This document shows positions 17,718 through 28,240 of a stretch of 64,000 bases of DNA, in pieces. The stretch is from Jatrophihabitans sp. (GTDB taxonomy: Bacteria; Actinomycetota; Actinomycetes; Mycobacteriales; Jatrophihabitantaceae): the NCBI GenBank assembly GCA_036399055.1, contig DASWNX010000033.1, forward strand, positions 92,953 through 156,952, in the 5' to 3' direction. Made by a program: the position numbers and the translations under genes. Under the pieces are notes generated by a model. That model searched no databases. It was not told where the DNA came from and worked only from the letters and a program-made list of their open reading frames with translations. Each line of letters starts with the position of its first letter. Within the stretch, counting starts at the first letter, position 1.

Positions 17718-18212
17718 GTGATCACGAGCGACGTGAAAGACGGACGGACGGCTGGCTTCAACGACCTCGTCCTCCCGCACTGGGACGTGCTGGTCCGGGT
17801 GGCGGGCCGGCTGGCCCCGCCCGGGAGCCGGGACGACGTCCTGCAGGACGCCCTGGCACTGGCGTGGCGGCGGCGGGCCAGCTACGACCCGGCCCGTGGG
17901 AGTGCCCGCGCGTGGCTGCTGGTGATCACGGCCGAGCAGGCTCGCAGACACTGGCGCCGGCGCCGCGTCTGGCATCCGCTTGCCGACGAGTTCAGCGTCG
18001 CACCGCCTGATTCGGCCGTTCGGGCCGACGTCGAGGCCGCCATCTCCGGCCTGCCCCGGCGTCAGCGGTTGGCCGTTCAGCTTCGCTACTACGCCGACTT
18101 GGAAGTGGACGACATCGCGGCGGTGATGCGCTGCTCGCCCGGAACTGTCAAATCGACCCTGCACGACGCGCGAGGCGCCCTGCGATCCCGACTGGGGGAG
18201 GACTACCGATGA
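17718..18212 (+). CDS. ECF-type RNA polymerase sigma factor
   Basis: About 164 residues with sigma region 2 (LVRVAGRLAPPGSRDDVLQDALALAWRRRASY) and region 4 (ISGLPRRQRLAVQLRYYADLEVDDIAAVMRCSPGTVKSTLHDARGALR). It lacks a SnoaL or other C-terminal extension. The start is uncertain: GTG at 17718 gives the best domain boundary, while a TTG at 17646 would add 24 residues of non-conserved sequence. Its stop overlaps the next gene as ATGA, the usual arrangement of an ECF factor with its membrane anti-sigma. Confidence 0.88.
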   Translation: MITSDVKDGRTAGFNDLVLPHWDVLVRVAGRLAPPGSRDDVLQDALALAWRRRASYDPARGSARAWLLVITAEQARRHWRRRRVWHPLADEFSVAPPDSAVRADVEAAISGLPRRQRLAVQLRYYADLEVDDIAAVMRCSPGTVKSTLHDARGALRSRLGEDYR

Positions 18213-19375
18213 ACGACGATCGACTTGAGAGCCTGCTGACGCGGCAGGGCGAAAACTGGCGGGCGGCCCAGCCGGCGGCCCCGTCGCTCAGCGCGCTGTC
18301 GCCCGGTCCGCAGACCCGGGCCGCCCGGGCGCCCTGGCTGGTGCCAACCCTGGTCGCGGCCGCGCTGCTGGCGCCGCTGCTGGGCACCTTCGCCCTGCTG
18401 CGGGGAAACGAGCCTGAGCGGGCGATGGACCGGGTCGGCGCGTCACCGGCAGTGCCGACAGCGCCGACAGCGCCGGCCGTGACCGTGGTGCCCTGGTCTG
18501 ATTCCTCGTCCCCGGTCTTCCTCCCTCTGCGCCCGGATCGGCTGGCGACCCGAGCACCCGCCGAGACGACGCTGCCGAAGGGAACGCAGCAGTGCGAGTC
18601 CGGCGACTTCGGTTCCCCCAGCGCGGTCGCCAGGTCGGGGTACACCTCCGGCCTATACGTCCTCACGGTTGAGCGAGTCGGCGCCGAGGCCTGCGCCATC
18701 GGATACGTCTCCCCCACGGTGCACATCCTGGATGCCTCCGGCCAGACGCTCGCGACCGGCGGAGACTCTCTGGCGATCGGCCGTCCGGGTTCCACGCTGC
18801 TCCAGCCCGGTGACGTGCTGTTGGTGCCCGCGCGGATCTGCGGCACTGGCATCGCCTCCGTCGATCTCTGGTTCGCCTCAGCGCCCGCTGATCCGCGGAT
18901 GTTCGGCCAGCGCGAGGCGGTTTCGGTGACCATCCCATTTCCCGGCCCATCGACCTGTGCCTCCGGCGGCAGCGGGAACGGACACCAGGAGGTGGTTCCC
19001 GCCGGCAACCTGAGCTCGCTCGTACAGAGCTATTCCGTTCCCAGCCGGGTGCGCAGCGGCCAGCGCCTGGACTACTCGGTGACGCTGACCAATCCGAGCG
19101 CGACCGCGGTGTCGCTGCAACCGTGCCCGGACTACCGGCAGTCGCTGATAGACGTCCTGAAACTTCCCGACAAGGACGGCGCCACCCGTACCGGACAGCT
19201 CAACTGCGCCGCGGCGCCGACCAGCGTGCCGGCCAACGGGTCGATCACCTTCCAGATGCGGCTCGACACCAAGGGGGTGCCGGCCGGTGAGCGGCGGTTG
19301 GTCTGGGACTGGCTCGGCAGCACCCTGACCGACGCTCAGGGCTACGCCCAGTTCCCCACCGTGACGGTCTACTGA
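18209..19375 (+). CDS. membrane-anchored protein, probable anti-sigma partner
   Basis: 388 residues, translationally coupled to the sigma gene (ATGA). A short cytoplasmic N-terminus (MNDDRLESLLTRQGENWRAAQP) is followed by one membrane helix (APWLVPTLVAAALLAPLLGTF, about 44-66) and a large extracytoplasmic part. That part contains paired Cys and two beta-rich regions; the last one (SGQRLDYSVTLTNPSATAVSLQPCPDYRQ) resembles DUF4232-type Ig-like domains. The N-terminal stretch has no clear zinc-binding HxxxCxxC motif, so it is not a ZAS-type anti-sigma. The partner role is inferred from topology and coupling. Confidence 0.65.
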   Translation: MNDDRLESLLTRQGENWRAAQPAAPSLSALSPGPQTRAARAPWLVPTLVAAALLAPLLGTFALLRGNEPERAMDRVGASPAVPTAPTAPAVTVVPWSDSSSPVFLPLRPDRLATRAPAETTLPKGTQQCESGDFGSPSAVARSGYTSGLYVLTVERVGAEACAIGYVSPTVHILDASGQTLATGGDSLAIGRPGSTLLQPGDVLLVPARICGTGIASVDLWFASAPADPRMFGQREAVSVTIPFPGPSTCASGGSGNGHQEVVPAGNLSSLVQSYSVPSRVRSGQRLDYSVTLTNPSATAVSLQPCPDYRQSLIDVLKLPDKDGATRTGQLNCAAAPTSVPANGSITFQMRLDTKGVPAGERRLVWDWLGSTLTDAQGYAQFPTVTVY

Positions 19376-19389
19376 CTCATGACGGTGTG

Positions 19390-20094
19390 CTAGCCGGCTG
19401 GACGCTCGGCCCAGTGCAGCGCCACGATGCCGCCGGTCAGGTTGCGGTAGCGCACGCTGTCCCACCCGGCCTCGGTCAACACCGCTGCCAGCCGGCGCTG
19501 GTCGGGCCAGCTGCGGATCGACTCGGCGAGGTAGACGTAGGCCTCGGGATTGCTGGACACCTTGCGGGCCACCCAGGGCAGCGCCCGCATCAGGTAGTTC
19601 AGATACAGCTGGCGGAACCCCGGGATCACCGGAGTGGAGAACTCGGCCACGACCAGTCGGCCACCCGGTCTGGTGACCCGGGCGAACTCGCTCAGCGCGC
19701 CGGAGACGTCGGCGATGTTGCGCAGGCCGAACGAGATGGTGACCGCGTCGAAGACCCCGTCGGCGAATGGCAGGCGCAACGCGTCGGCGGCCACGAACGG
19801 CAGTCCCCGCCTGCCCGGCCGGTTGACGCCGGCCCGCAGCATTCCCAGCGAGAAGTCACTGGCCACCGCCTGGGCGCCCGAGCGGGCCAGCTCGGCCGTA
19901 GACACCCCGGTGCCGGCCGCGACGTCGAGCACCCGCTCCCCCGGCCGCAGCCCCAGGGCGTCACGGGTGCGGCGACGCCAGCGCCGGTCCTGGGCGAAGG
20001 AGAGCACCGTGTTGGTCAGGTCATAGCGTTTGGCCACGCCGTCGAACATCCTGGCGACGTCGTGGGGTTCTTTTGCCAGAGTTGCGCGCGTCAT
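19390..20094 (-). CDS. menG: demethylmenaquinone methyltransferase
   Basis: Last step of menaquinone synthesis: SAM-dependent methylation of demethylmenaquinol. 234 residues of the UbiE/MenG family, with [24 protein letters not shown], the SAM motif [12 protein letters not shown] and [14 protein letters not shown]. Only 14 bp separate its stop from the convergent anti-sigma-like gene. mqnC follows upstream on the same strand with a 62-bp gap. Confidence 0.94.
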   Translation of the reverse strand: MTRATLAKEPHDVARMFDGVAKRYDLTNTVLSFAQDRRWRRRTRDALGLRPGERVLDVAAGTGVSTAELARSGAQAVASDFSLGMLRAGVNRPGRRGLPFVAADALRLPFADGVFDAVTISFGLRNIADVSGALSEFARVTRPGGRLVVAEFSTPVIPGFRQLYLNYLMRALPWVARKVSSNPEAYVYLAESIRSWPDQRRLAAVLTEAGWDSVRYRNLTGGIVALHWAERPAG

Positions 20095-20119
20095 GAGACT
20101 TCCATTGTCGTCGATCCGT

Positions 20120-20178
20120 CGGCCGCGGTGACCGGCGAGGTGAGCCGGCCCGGCGCTCAGCCGGCCGCGGTGACCGGC
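20120..20178. repeat. 17-bp direct repeat duplicating the mqnC 3' end
   Basis: The sequence CGGCCGCGGTGACCGGC occurs at 20120-20136 and again at 20162-20178. The second copy is the coding end of mqnC (codons for PVTAA) just before its stop; the first lies downstream of that stop. It resembles the 3'-end duplications seen at hpt, ccsB and plsC. Confidence 0.7.
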
Positions 20179-21338
20179 AGCAGCTTCAGCGCGGTGGAGG
20201 CGAAATGCGAGTGCACCCGGTCATCCACCGGGTCATCGGCCGGGTCGGTGTGCACCAGCAGGTGGTTGTAGAGCGTGTCGCGCTGGGCCGGGATCCGGCC
20301 GGCCGAGCGGATCAGCTCGATCAGCTCGGTGCGGTTGGACCGGTGCCTGGCCCCGGCCGAGGACACCACGTTCTCCTCCAGCATCACCGAGCCGAGGTCA
20401 TCGGCGCCGAAGTGCAGGGTCAGCTGGCCGATGTCCTTGCCGGTGGTCAGCCACGAGCCCTGCAGGTGGGCGATGTTGTCGAAGAACAGCCGGGCCAGCG
20501 CGATCATCCGCAGGTACTCAAGCGACGTGGCCTGGGTGCGGCCCTTGAGGTGGTTGTTCTCAGGCTGGTAGGTCCACGGGATGAACGAGCGGAAGCCACC
20601 GGTGCGATCCTGCACGTCGCGCACCATCCGCAGGTGCTCGATCCGCTCGGCGTTGGTCTCACCGGTGCCCATCATGAAGGTGGCGGTGGACTGCACCCCG
20701 AGGTTGTGCGCGGTCTCCATGACCGAGAGCCACGTCTCGCCGGACTCCTTGAGCGGCGCGATCACGGTGCGCGGCCGCTTGACCAGGATCTCAGCGCCCG
20801 CGCCGGCGAAGGAGTCCAGGCCGGCGGCGTGCAGCCGGGCGATCACCTCGGCGTGCTCGAGCCCGGAGACCTTGCCGATGTGCACCACTTCGGAGGCGCC
20901 GAGCGAGTGCAGGGTCAGCGACGGGTGGTCCCGCTTGATGGCGGCGAAGATCCGCTCGTAGAACTCGATGCCGAGCTCTGGGGAATGGCCGCCCTGCAGC
21001 ATGATCTGGGTCGCGCCGAGATCGACGGCCTCGGCGCAGCGGCGCAGGATCTCGGAGTCGGTGTGCGTCCAGCCCTCGCCGTGCCCGGGGGCGCGGTAGA
21101 AGGCGCAGAACTTGCAGGCGGTCAGGCAGACGTTGGTGTAGTTGATGTTGCGGTCGATGATGTAGGTCGCCACGTTGTCGGGGTAGCGCCTGCGACGGAC
21201 GGCGTCCGCGGCTTGGCCGAGCGCGTGCAGCGGGGCGTCGGTGTAGAGCAGCAGCGCCTGCTCAGGAGTCAGCCGGCCGCCGTCGGCGGCATGCTGCAGC
21301 AGGTTCGCGATCTCGGCAGGGTCAGCGCGCAGGGTCAC
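20157..21338 (-). CDS. mqnC: cyclic dehypoxanthine futalosine synthase (radical SAM)
   Basis: Cyclises dehypoxanthine futalosine to its spiro product in the futalosine menaquinone pathway. 393 residues. The radical SAM cluster motif is [12 protein letters not shown]; further marks are [35 protein letters not shown] and [16 protein letters not shown] start it at GTG 21338, 4 bp after the GNAT stop; the longer open frame upstream has no family similarity. It is distinct from MqnE in this window by both length and motif. Confidence 0.94.
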   Translation of the reverse strand: MTLRADPAEIANLLQHAADGGRLTPEQALLLYTDAPLHALGQAADAVRRRRYPDNVATYIIDRNINYTNVCLTACKFCAFYRAPGHGEGWTHTDSEILRRCAEAVDLGATQIMLQGGHSPELGIEFYERIFAAIKRDHPSLTLHSLGASEVVHIGKVSGLEHAEVIARLHAAGLDSFAGAGAEILVKRPRTVIAPLKESGETWLSVMETAHNLGVQSTATFMMGTGETNAERIEHLRMVRDVQDRTGGFRSFIPWTYQPENNHLKGRTQATSLEYLRMIALARLFFDNIAHLQGSWLTTGKDIGQLTLHFGADDLGSVMLEENVVSSAGARHRSNRTELIELIRSAGRIPAQRDTLYNHLLVHTDPADDPVDDRVHSHFASTALKLLPVTAAG

Positions 21339-21342
21339 CTGC

Positions 21343-22158
21343 TCAGGGTAGACGGGCCGAGCCCTGGCCCTTGGCTGGCGTCCACAGGTAAGGCGTGGTG
21401 GTGGCCACTGCCACAAAGCCGAGGCGCTGCAGGATCGGCGCGCTGTCGGCGGAGGCGTCCACCTGCAGGTAGCGGTTGCCCACCTGGGTGGCGTACTGGG
21501 CCCGGCGCGCGACCAGCGCCCGGTAGATGCCCTTGCCCCGCCAGTCCGCCAGCGTCGCGCCGCCCCACAGGGTGGCGAAGTCGGTCCCGGGGCTGCGGAT
21601 GAGCCAGGCCGCGCTGACCAGCCGCGGACCGGCCTCGGCCACGAAGATGGCGAGGTCGTCAGGGTCAGCCGCCTGCCGCTCGGCGAGATCGTCGGCCAGC
21701 CAGCGCCAGTCGGAGTTCCAGATCTCGGTCTGCAGCGCCCCGATGCGGTCGAAGTCCCCCTGGTCGCTGACCCGGCGGATCCGCACGTCCGTGGGCAGCT
21801 CAGGCTCCTCGGTCAACTGCTCGGCCGGCCCGATCACCACCGTCTCAGCCTCGCCGGCCACGAAACCGGCCGACCGCAGCCGGTCGGGCAGGTCGGCCGG
21901 CTCGTCGTAGGAATGGGTCTTCCACTCGAAGGCCTCACCGTGGCTGGCGTAGAACTGGCAGGTCCGCTCGATCAGCTCGTCGAGTGCCGGCCCGGTCAGG
22001 CCTGCCAGGTCGCGGTAGTCCACCCACCCGTAATGCTTGCCGCCGGTGACCCGCAGCAGCGGCCCGTCCCGATCCACCCGCATGCTCTCGGGCCGCCTGG
22101 CGGGCAGCACGCCCCGGACCTGCTGGTGGTAGGCGGCGCGAAGCTCGGCTGCGGTCAT
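21343..22158 (-). CDS. GNAT family N-acetyltransferase
   Basis: About 271 residues. The C-terminal half carries the GNAT fold: AIFVAEAGPRLVSAAWLI, then ATLWGGATLADWRGKGIYRALVARRAQYATQVGNRYLQVDAS, where RGKGIY is the acetyl-CoA loop, then ILQRLGFVAVATTTPYLW. The N-terminal half (about 1-120) looks like a second, degenerate GNAT-like unit without that loop. It is translated just ahead of mqnC (4-bp gap). The substrate is unknown; nothing ties it directly to menaquinone. Confidence 0.82.
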   Translation of the reverse strand: MTAAELRAAYHQQVRGVLPARRPESMRVDRDGPLLRVTGGKHYGWVDYRDLAGLTGPALDELIERTCQFYASHGEAFEWKTHSYDEPADLPDRLRSAGFVAGEAETVVIGPAEQLTEEPELPTDVRIRRVSDQGDFDRIGALQTEIWNSDWRWLADDLAERQAADPDDLAIFVAEAGPRLVSAAWLIRSPGTDFATLWGGATLADWRGKGIYRALVARRAQYATQVGNRYLQVDASADSAPILQRLGFVAVATTTPYLWTPAKGQGSARLP

Positions 22159-22209
22159 CACGTCGCCTAGTGTGCGGCACGACCTCCGGCGCCGGACTGG
22201 GACGCCCGG

Positions 22210-23184
22210 CTAGTCCGACCCCCCGGCCAGCAGTTGCCGCAGGTCCTCAGCCGCCTGGGCCGCCGCGCTGTCGGCCACCGCCGAGACCCCGCCGAAGCCG
22301 AAATAGGAGTGGTTCAAGGTCGGCCACTCCCGGCTGATCACCCGCACGCCGGCCTTGCGCAGCGCGTCGCCGTAGAAGTTCCCCTCGGTGCGCAGGACGT
22401 CCAGCGTGGCGGTGTGGATCACGGCCGGCGCCACACCGGTGAGATCGGGCGCGCGCATCGGCGAGACCCGCCAGTCGGTGGAGGACTGCTCGTCGACGTA
22501 CTTGGTGGCGAAGTTGACCATGCCCTGCAGGGTCAGCCCGAAGTTGCTGCCGGTGGTGCGCCGCGACATGTAATGGGCGTTGACCTCGGGGTCGGTGTAC
22601 CGGCCGGCGACGTCGGTGACCGGGTACAGCAGCAGCTGGGCCGACACCGGCTGGCCGGCGTCGCGGCGCGCGATCGCCACCGAGGCCGCCAGCTGGGCGC
22701 CGGCGCTGTCACCGGCCAGGATCAGCGTGCCGGCCTCGCCGCCGAGCTGCTCGGTGCGCTGGGCGGCCCACTCGGTGGCCAGCACGGCGTCGTCGAAAGC
22801 GGCCGGAAACGGGTTCTCCGGCGCCAGCCGGTAGCCGACCGACACCACCACCATGTCGGCCTGGGTGCAGATCCGGCGGGCATGACCGAGGTGGGTGTCG
22901 ATGCTGCCGGTGATCCACCCGCCGCCGTGGAAGTAGACGACCGTCGGCTTGGCCTCGGTCCCGGCCGGACGCAGCACCCGGATCGGCAGCGGGCCGTGCG
23001 GGCTGTCGATCACCTGATCGGTCTCCGAGGCCGGGATCAGCGCCGGGTTCAGGTGTTGCTGAGCCAGCGTGTGGGCTCGACCCGCGACCGCCCGGGTCTC
23101 TTCGATGCTGGCCTCGTCGTCGGCCTCCACCGGCGTCGCGGCAAGCCAGTTCGCGAGTTCGGGGTCCATGGTGGGTTCTGTCAC
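22210..23184 (-). CDS. alpha/beta hydrolase, hormone-sensitive-lipase type esterase
   Basis: About 324 residues. The oxyanion motif HGGGW is in VVYFHGGGWITGSIDTH, the nucleophile elbow is GDSAGAQLAASVA, and the catalytic His is in TLNHSYFGFGG. The family hydrolyses short acyl esters. I choose GTG 23184, with AAAGG seven bases upstream, rather than the longer open frame; an ATG five codons later (23169) is also possible. It has no signal peptide, so it acts in the cytoplasm. Confidence 0.88.
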   Translation of the reverse strand: MTEPTMDPELANWLAATPVEADDEASIEETRAVAGRAHTLAQQHLNPALIPASETDQVIDSPHGPLPIRVLRPAGTEAKPTVVYFHGGGWITGSIDTHLGHARRICTQADMVVVSVGYRLAPENPFPAAFDDAVLATEWAAQRTEQLGGEAGTLILAGDSAGAQLAASVAIARRDAGQPVSAQLLLYPVTDVAGRYTDPEVNAHYMSRRTTGSNFGLTLQGMVNFATKYVDEQSSTDWRVSPMRAPDLTGVAPAVIHTATLDVLRTEGNFYGDALRKAGVRVISREWPTLNHSYFGFGGVSAVADSAAAQAAEDLRQLLAGGSD

Positions 23185-23337
23185 GAGAGGCCTTTCGTCA
23201 TCGATCCTGCGCCGGCCCGGCCAGCGCCCGCGTCGAGTCCCGCCACGGTGCGCCGTTCTCATTGAAGCAGCCTGCGGGTGCGTACCCGGCATCGCAGGCT
23301 GCCCGGTGATCGCGAGCTGAGGCCACGCCCGCCGAGG

Positions 23338-25002
<1,665 letters not shown>

Positions 25003-25017
<15 letters not shown>

Positions 25018-25383
25018 CCGGCCTGCGCCTGGGTCCCGCTTGGCCCCGGGCGCTTGGCTGTCGGCGGCGTCTGCGCCAGCCTGGGAGTCAGCCTCGCCCT
25101 CGGTGTCGCCGGTGAGCTGGGCGTCGAGGTCGTGCCGCTGCGCCTGGCGGGCCGTCACCCTGGCCTCGAGGTTGGCGGCCAGCCGGTCGCGCTGCTTGCG
25201 CAACAGGATGTAGGACAGCGGGATGGACAGCACCAGCGCGATGGTCGCGGCGAGCAGGGTGGGCACCCGGGCTAGGTAGAGCAGCCCCCACAGCGCCAGG
25301 AACAGGCCGAACCGCAGCACGGTGTAGAGCCACATCGCGCCCAGCGTCTGGCCCGGCGACGGCGGGCGCGGCTGGTCGCTCAT
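25003..25383 (-). CDS. DUF4229 small membrane protein
   Basis: 126 residues: two hydrophobic helices (AMWLYTVLRFGLFLALWGLLY and LLAATIALVLSIPLSYILL) followed by a charged, Gln/Arg/Asp-rich tail that could form a short helix. This matches DUF4229, a family found beside menaquinone genes in many actinobacteria, including the men region of mycobacteria. It begins 82 bp downstream of mqnE on the same strand. No function is known. Confidence 0.8.
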
Positions 25384-25465
25384 GCCCGGGGCCGGATCTT
25401 CGCGCACGCGCTCATCGCCGGACTCGCTCCGGTCCTGGCTCGCTGACGCTCGCTGCGATCCTCAC

Positions 25466-26611
25466 TCATGCCCAGACGGTCTGCGGTTCGGCCCGGCGCT
25501 GGGCCAGCGCCGTCGGCGGGTCGTACTCGCGGATCACCTCGTAGCGGGTGTTGCGCTCCTTCGGCTGGAAACCGGCGTCGCGAATCAGCTCCAGCAGGTT
25601 CTCCCTGGTCAGCTTGTCGGGCGTGCCGAAGCCGTCGGCGTCATGGGTGATCTTGTACTCGACCACCGAGCCGTCCATGTCGTCGGCGCCGTAGTTCAGG
25701 GCCAGCTGCGAGGTGGACAGGCCGTGCATCACCCAGAACACCTTGACGTGACCGAAGTTGTCCAGCATCAGCCGTGACACCGCGAAGGTCTTGAGGACGT
25801 CGGTCGGGGCGGCCATCTTCAGGTGCGAGAGCCGGTTGTTGTCGTTGTGGAACCGCAGCGGGATGAACACCTGAAAGCCGCCGGTCTCGTCCTGCAGCTC
25901 GCGCAGCCGCAGCACGTGGTCGACCCGGTGCCGAGGCTCCTCGATGTGGCCGTACAGCATGGTGGCCGGCGTCTTGAGCCCCTTCTGGTGGGCCAGCCGG
26001 TGGATGCGCGACCAGTCCTCCCAGTGGGTGTTGTGGTCCACGACCTGCTTGCGGACCTCCCAGTCGAAGATCTCCGCGCCGCCGCCGGTCAGCGACTCCA
26101 GGCCGGCGTCGATCAGCTCGTCGAGGACGTCGCCGGCCGACAGGCCCGAGAGCTCCTCGAAGTAGTGCACCTCGGTGGCGGTGAACGCCTTGAGCGCGAC
26201 GCCGGGCAGCGCGGCCTTGAGCTCCCGGAGCACCCGCGGGTAGTACTTCCACGGCAGCGTCGGGTGCAGGCCGTTGACGATGTGCAGCTCGGTCAGGCCG
26301 TCGTCCTTCATGGCCAGCGCCAGCGAGACGGCCTCTTCGACCCGCATGGTGTAGGCGTCCTTGGCGCCGGGCTTGCGCTCGAAGGAGCAGTAGGCGCAGG
26401 AGGCCCGGCAGACGTTGGTCAGGTTGAGGTGGCGGTTGACGTTGAAGAACACCACGTCGCCGTTCTTCCTGGTGCGCACGCTGTGCGCCTGAGCGCCCAG
26501 CCAGGCCAGGTCGTCGCAGTCGTAGAGGTCTTCGCCGTCCTGGCGGGTCAACCGCTCACCCTGGGCGATCTTCTCGGTCAGCTCGGCCTTGCGCGCCTCG
26601 TTCCATGCCAT
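25466..26611 (-). CDS. mqnE: aminofutalosine synthase (radical SAM)
   Basis: Adds the adenosyl radical to 3-enolpyruvylbenzoate to give aminofutalosine, the step after MqnA. 381 residues. The 4Fe-4S motif is CRASCAYCSFERKPG; other marks are ELHIVNGLHPTLPWKYY, KAFTATEVHYFEELSG and LESLTGGGAEIFDWEVRKQV. The gene for the next enzyme, MqnB or its equivalent, is not in the window. Confidence 0.95.
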   Translation of the reverse strand: MAWNEARKAELTEKIAQGERLTRQDGEDLYDCDDLAWLGAQAHSVRTRKNGDVVFFNVNRHLNLTNVCRASCAYCSFERKPGAKDAYTMRVEEAVSLALAMKDDGLTELHIVNGLHPTLPWKYYPRVLRELKAALPGVALKAFTATEVHYFEELSGLSAGDVLDELIDAGLESLTGGGAEIFDWEVRKQVVDHNTHWEDWSRIHRLAHQKGLKTPATMLYGHIEEPRHRVDHVLRLRELQDETGGFQVFIPLRFHNDNNRLSHLKMAAPTDVLKTFAVSRLMLDNFGHVKVFWVMHGLSTSQLALNYGADDMDGSVVEYKITHDADGFGTPDKLTRENLLELIRDAGFQPKERNTRYEVIREYDPPTALAQRRAEPQTVWA

Positions 26612-26677
26612 GGGCTCAGCCTACGTTCCGGCGCTGCACCCGCTGCGCGAAACCGGCTGCCACGCTGGTCACACGCG

Positions 26678-26697
26678 AAGGTGCTACCTTGTGCTAC
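26678..26697 (+). promoter_or_regulatory. candidate VapBC operator
   Basis: Just before the antitoxin ATG lie the palindrome AAGGT-GCT-ACCTT (26678-26690) and two copies of GTGCTAC spaced by 10 bp (26681 and 26691). Ten-base spacing puts both on one face of the helix. Abutting the start codon, this is where a VapB-VapC complex would autoregulate, and it leaves little room for a leader, so the mRNA may be leaderless. Confidence 0.6.
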
Positions 26698-26970
26698 ATG
26701 GAGCAGGTGGGGGTGCGCGAGCTACGCCAGAACGCCAGCGCGCTGCTGGACCGGGTCGCGGCCGGAGTGACGATCGAGATCACCAACCACGGCCATCCGG
26801 TGGCCCAGCTCGTGCCGGTCGGCCAGCGGCGACGGAGCCGGGCCGACCTGATCGCCGGCGGCGAGCTGCAGCCCGGCCGCGGTGACGTGCTGGGCGTCGA
26901 GCCGATCCACGCCCCCGCCGGGTCGCCCGCGACCGAGGAGTTGCTCGCTGGCCTGCGCGAGGACCGTTGA
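26698..26970 (+). CDS. vapB: type II antitoxin, Phd/YefM-like (VapB)
   Basis: 90 residues. The N-terminal Phd/YefM DNA-binding fold is clear in GVRELRQNASALLDRVAAGVTIEITNHGHPVAQLVPV. The C-terminal 40 residues are flexible and Pro/Gly-rich, ending in TEELLAGLREDR, which should wrap the toxin. The start is the ATG at 26698, just after the operator repeats. Its TGA overlaps the toxin's TTG start. Confidence 0.9.
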   Translation: MEQVGVRELRQNASALLDRVAAGVTIEITNHGHPVAQLVPVGQRRRSRADLIAGGELQPGRGDVLGVEPIHAPAGSPATEELLAGLREDR

Positions 26971-27353
26971 TCTACGCCGACACCTCGGCGCTGGCCAAGT
27001 TGGTGATCGCCGAGGCCGAGACGCCGGCCCTGCGCGAGTGGATCTCACGGCAGGACGCGCGGCTGGTGACCAACGTGATCGGCGTGGTGGAGCTGCGGCG
27101 GCTGACGGCCCGGATAAGCCGGCAGGCACTGGACACGGCCACGCTGCTGCTCGGGCGCATCGACCGAATTGCTCTCACCCCGGCAGCCTTGGCCCTGGCC
27201 GGCCAGCTGCCGCCGCCTGAGGTGCGCACTCTGGACGCGGTGCACATCGCCTCAGCCGCCGAGCTGCTCGAACTGCAGGCAGTCCTCACCTATGACCGCC
27301 GGATGGCCGACGCGGCGATCGGCTACGGGTTACCGGTGGAGTCACCGCGGTAG
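26967..27353 (+). CDS. vapC: PIN-domain toxin (VapC)
   Basis: 128 residues, a PIN ribonuclease. The acidic metal-site residues appear in IYADTSALAKL, GVVELRR, RTLDAVHIASA and LTYDRRM, all four expected positions. It starts at TTG 26967, inside the antitoxin stop (TTGA), so it needs coupled translation. VapC toxins cleave tRNA or 23S rRNA; the target here is unknown. The active site looks intact, so the pair is probably functional. Confidence 0.92.
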   Translation: MIYADTSALAKLVIAEAETPALREWISRQDARLVTNVIGVVELRRLTARISRQALDTATLLLGRIDRIALTPAALALAGQLPPPEVRTLDAVHIASAAELLELQAVLTYDRRMADAAIGYGLPVESPR

Positions 27354-27366
27354 CCGACACGCCGCC

Positions 27367-28038
27367 TCACTGCGGCCATCGAATGTCCTCTCCTTCGATG
27401 GCCGCCGCCGGCAGGTCCAGCACCCGGGCCGCGGCCGCCGTGCCACGCACCGCGACGGCGCCCGCGTGCCCGGCCGGCACCGGCACGTCCAGCACGTTCC
27501 AGCCGGGCGGCAGCGCGGCCAGCCCGGCGCTGCCGAGGTAGTCGGCGCGCAGGCTGCGCGACAGGCCGGTGCCGATGCCCTTCAGGTAGGCCTCCTTGCG
27601 CGTCCACATCCTGGCGAAGGCAGTCCGCAGGTCCGGCGCGGCGGCGATCTCGCGCTGCTCGCCCGGATGCAGCCGGGTGCTCAAGTCAACCGCGACCTGC
27701 TCGTCGGGCACCGCCTCGACGTCCACTCCGACCGGCGTTCCGGCGACTGCCACCAGCACCAGATCGCCACCGTGGGACAGCGAGAAGTGCAACGGGTGAC
27801 CGGCCACCGCCGGGCGTCCGTGCAGCGCGCCGCAGTTCGGGCAGGCCTCACGGATGAACTCCACCTGCCCGGGGGCGAGGCCAAGCTGCCGGCTCAGCAC
27901 GTGGCGCAGCCCGATGTGGGCTGCCAGGTAGCTGTGCCGGTCGGCCTCACGGACGAACTTGACGGCCCGCCGCCGCTCCCGCTCGTCGAGCACCGAGACA
28001 TCGGCCCGGTCGGCGCGCACGCCCGACACCGACAGCAC
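27367..28038 (-). CDS. 4'-phosphopantetheinyl transferase, Sfp type
   Basis: Activates carrier proteins of fatty-acid, polyketide or non-ribosomal peptide synthases by attaching phosphopantetheine. About 223 residues with GVDVEAVPDEQ and MWTRKEAYLKGIGTGLSRSL, the Mg-binding pair, plus HFSLSHGGDLVLVAV. The GTG at 28038 is the first start seen, but the frame is open for more than 100 bp upstream and includes a plausible family N-terminus (SLEVWVLSV), so the real start may use a rarer codon. Its 3' end faces the vapC stop 13 bp away. Confidence 0.88.
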   Translation of the reverse strand: MLSVSGVRADRADVSVLDERERRRAVKFVREADRHSYLAAHIGLRHVLSRQLGLAPGQVEFIREACPNCGALHGRPAVAGHPLHFSLSHGGDLVLVAVAGTPVGVDVEAVPDEQVAVDLSTRLHPGEQREIAAAPDLRTAFARMWTRKEAYLKGIGTGLSRSLRADYLGSAGLAALPPGWNVLDVPVPAGHAGAVAVRGTAAAARVLDLPAAAIEGEDIRWPQ

Positions 28039-28167
28039 CCAGACCTCCAGAGAGATGTCACTGGCCGCAGCGCCGGGGCCGCCGGGCTCGATGAGGTCGC
28101 CGACACCGGACAGGGCGCGCCCTCCTTGTCCTGCTAGCAGCTGAGATCGACACGAATGTAGCGCTTG

Positions 28168-28195
28168 ACCGAGACCGAGACCGAGACCGGGACCG
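28168..28195. repeat. short GAGACC-type hexanucleotide repeat
   Basis: Between the transferase and the Lrp gene, ACCGAG or ACCGGG is repeated about five times. It is a small slippage-prone tract in a 200-bp non-coding gap in which I see no promoter or terminator. Confidence 0.6.
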
Positions 28196-28240
28196 GGCCT
28201 GGCAGGGTCGGGCGGGTGGTCCTCGCCTGCGCCCCTCCGG

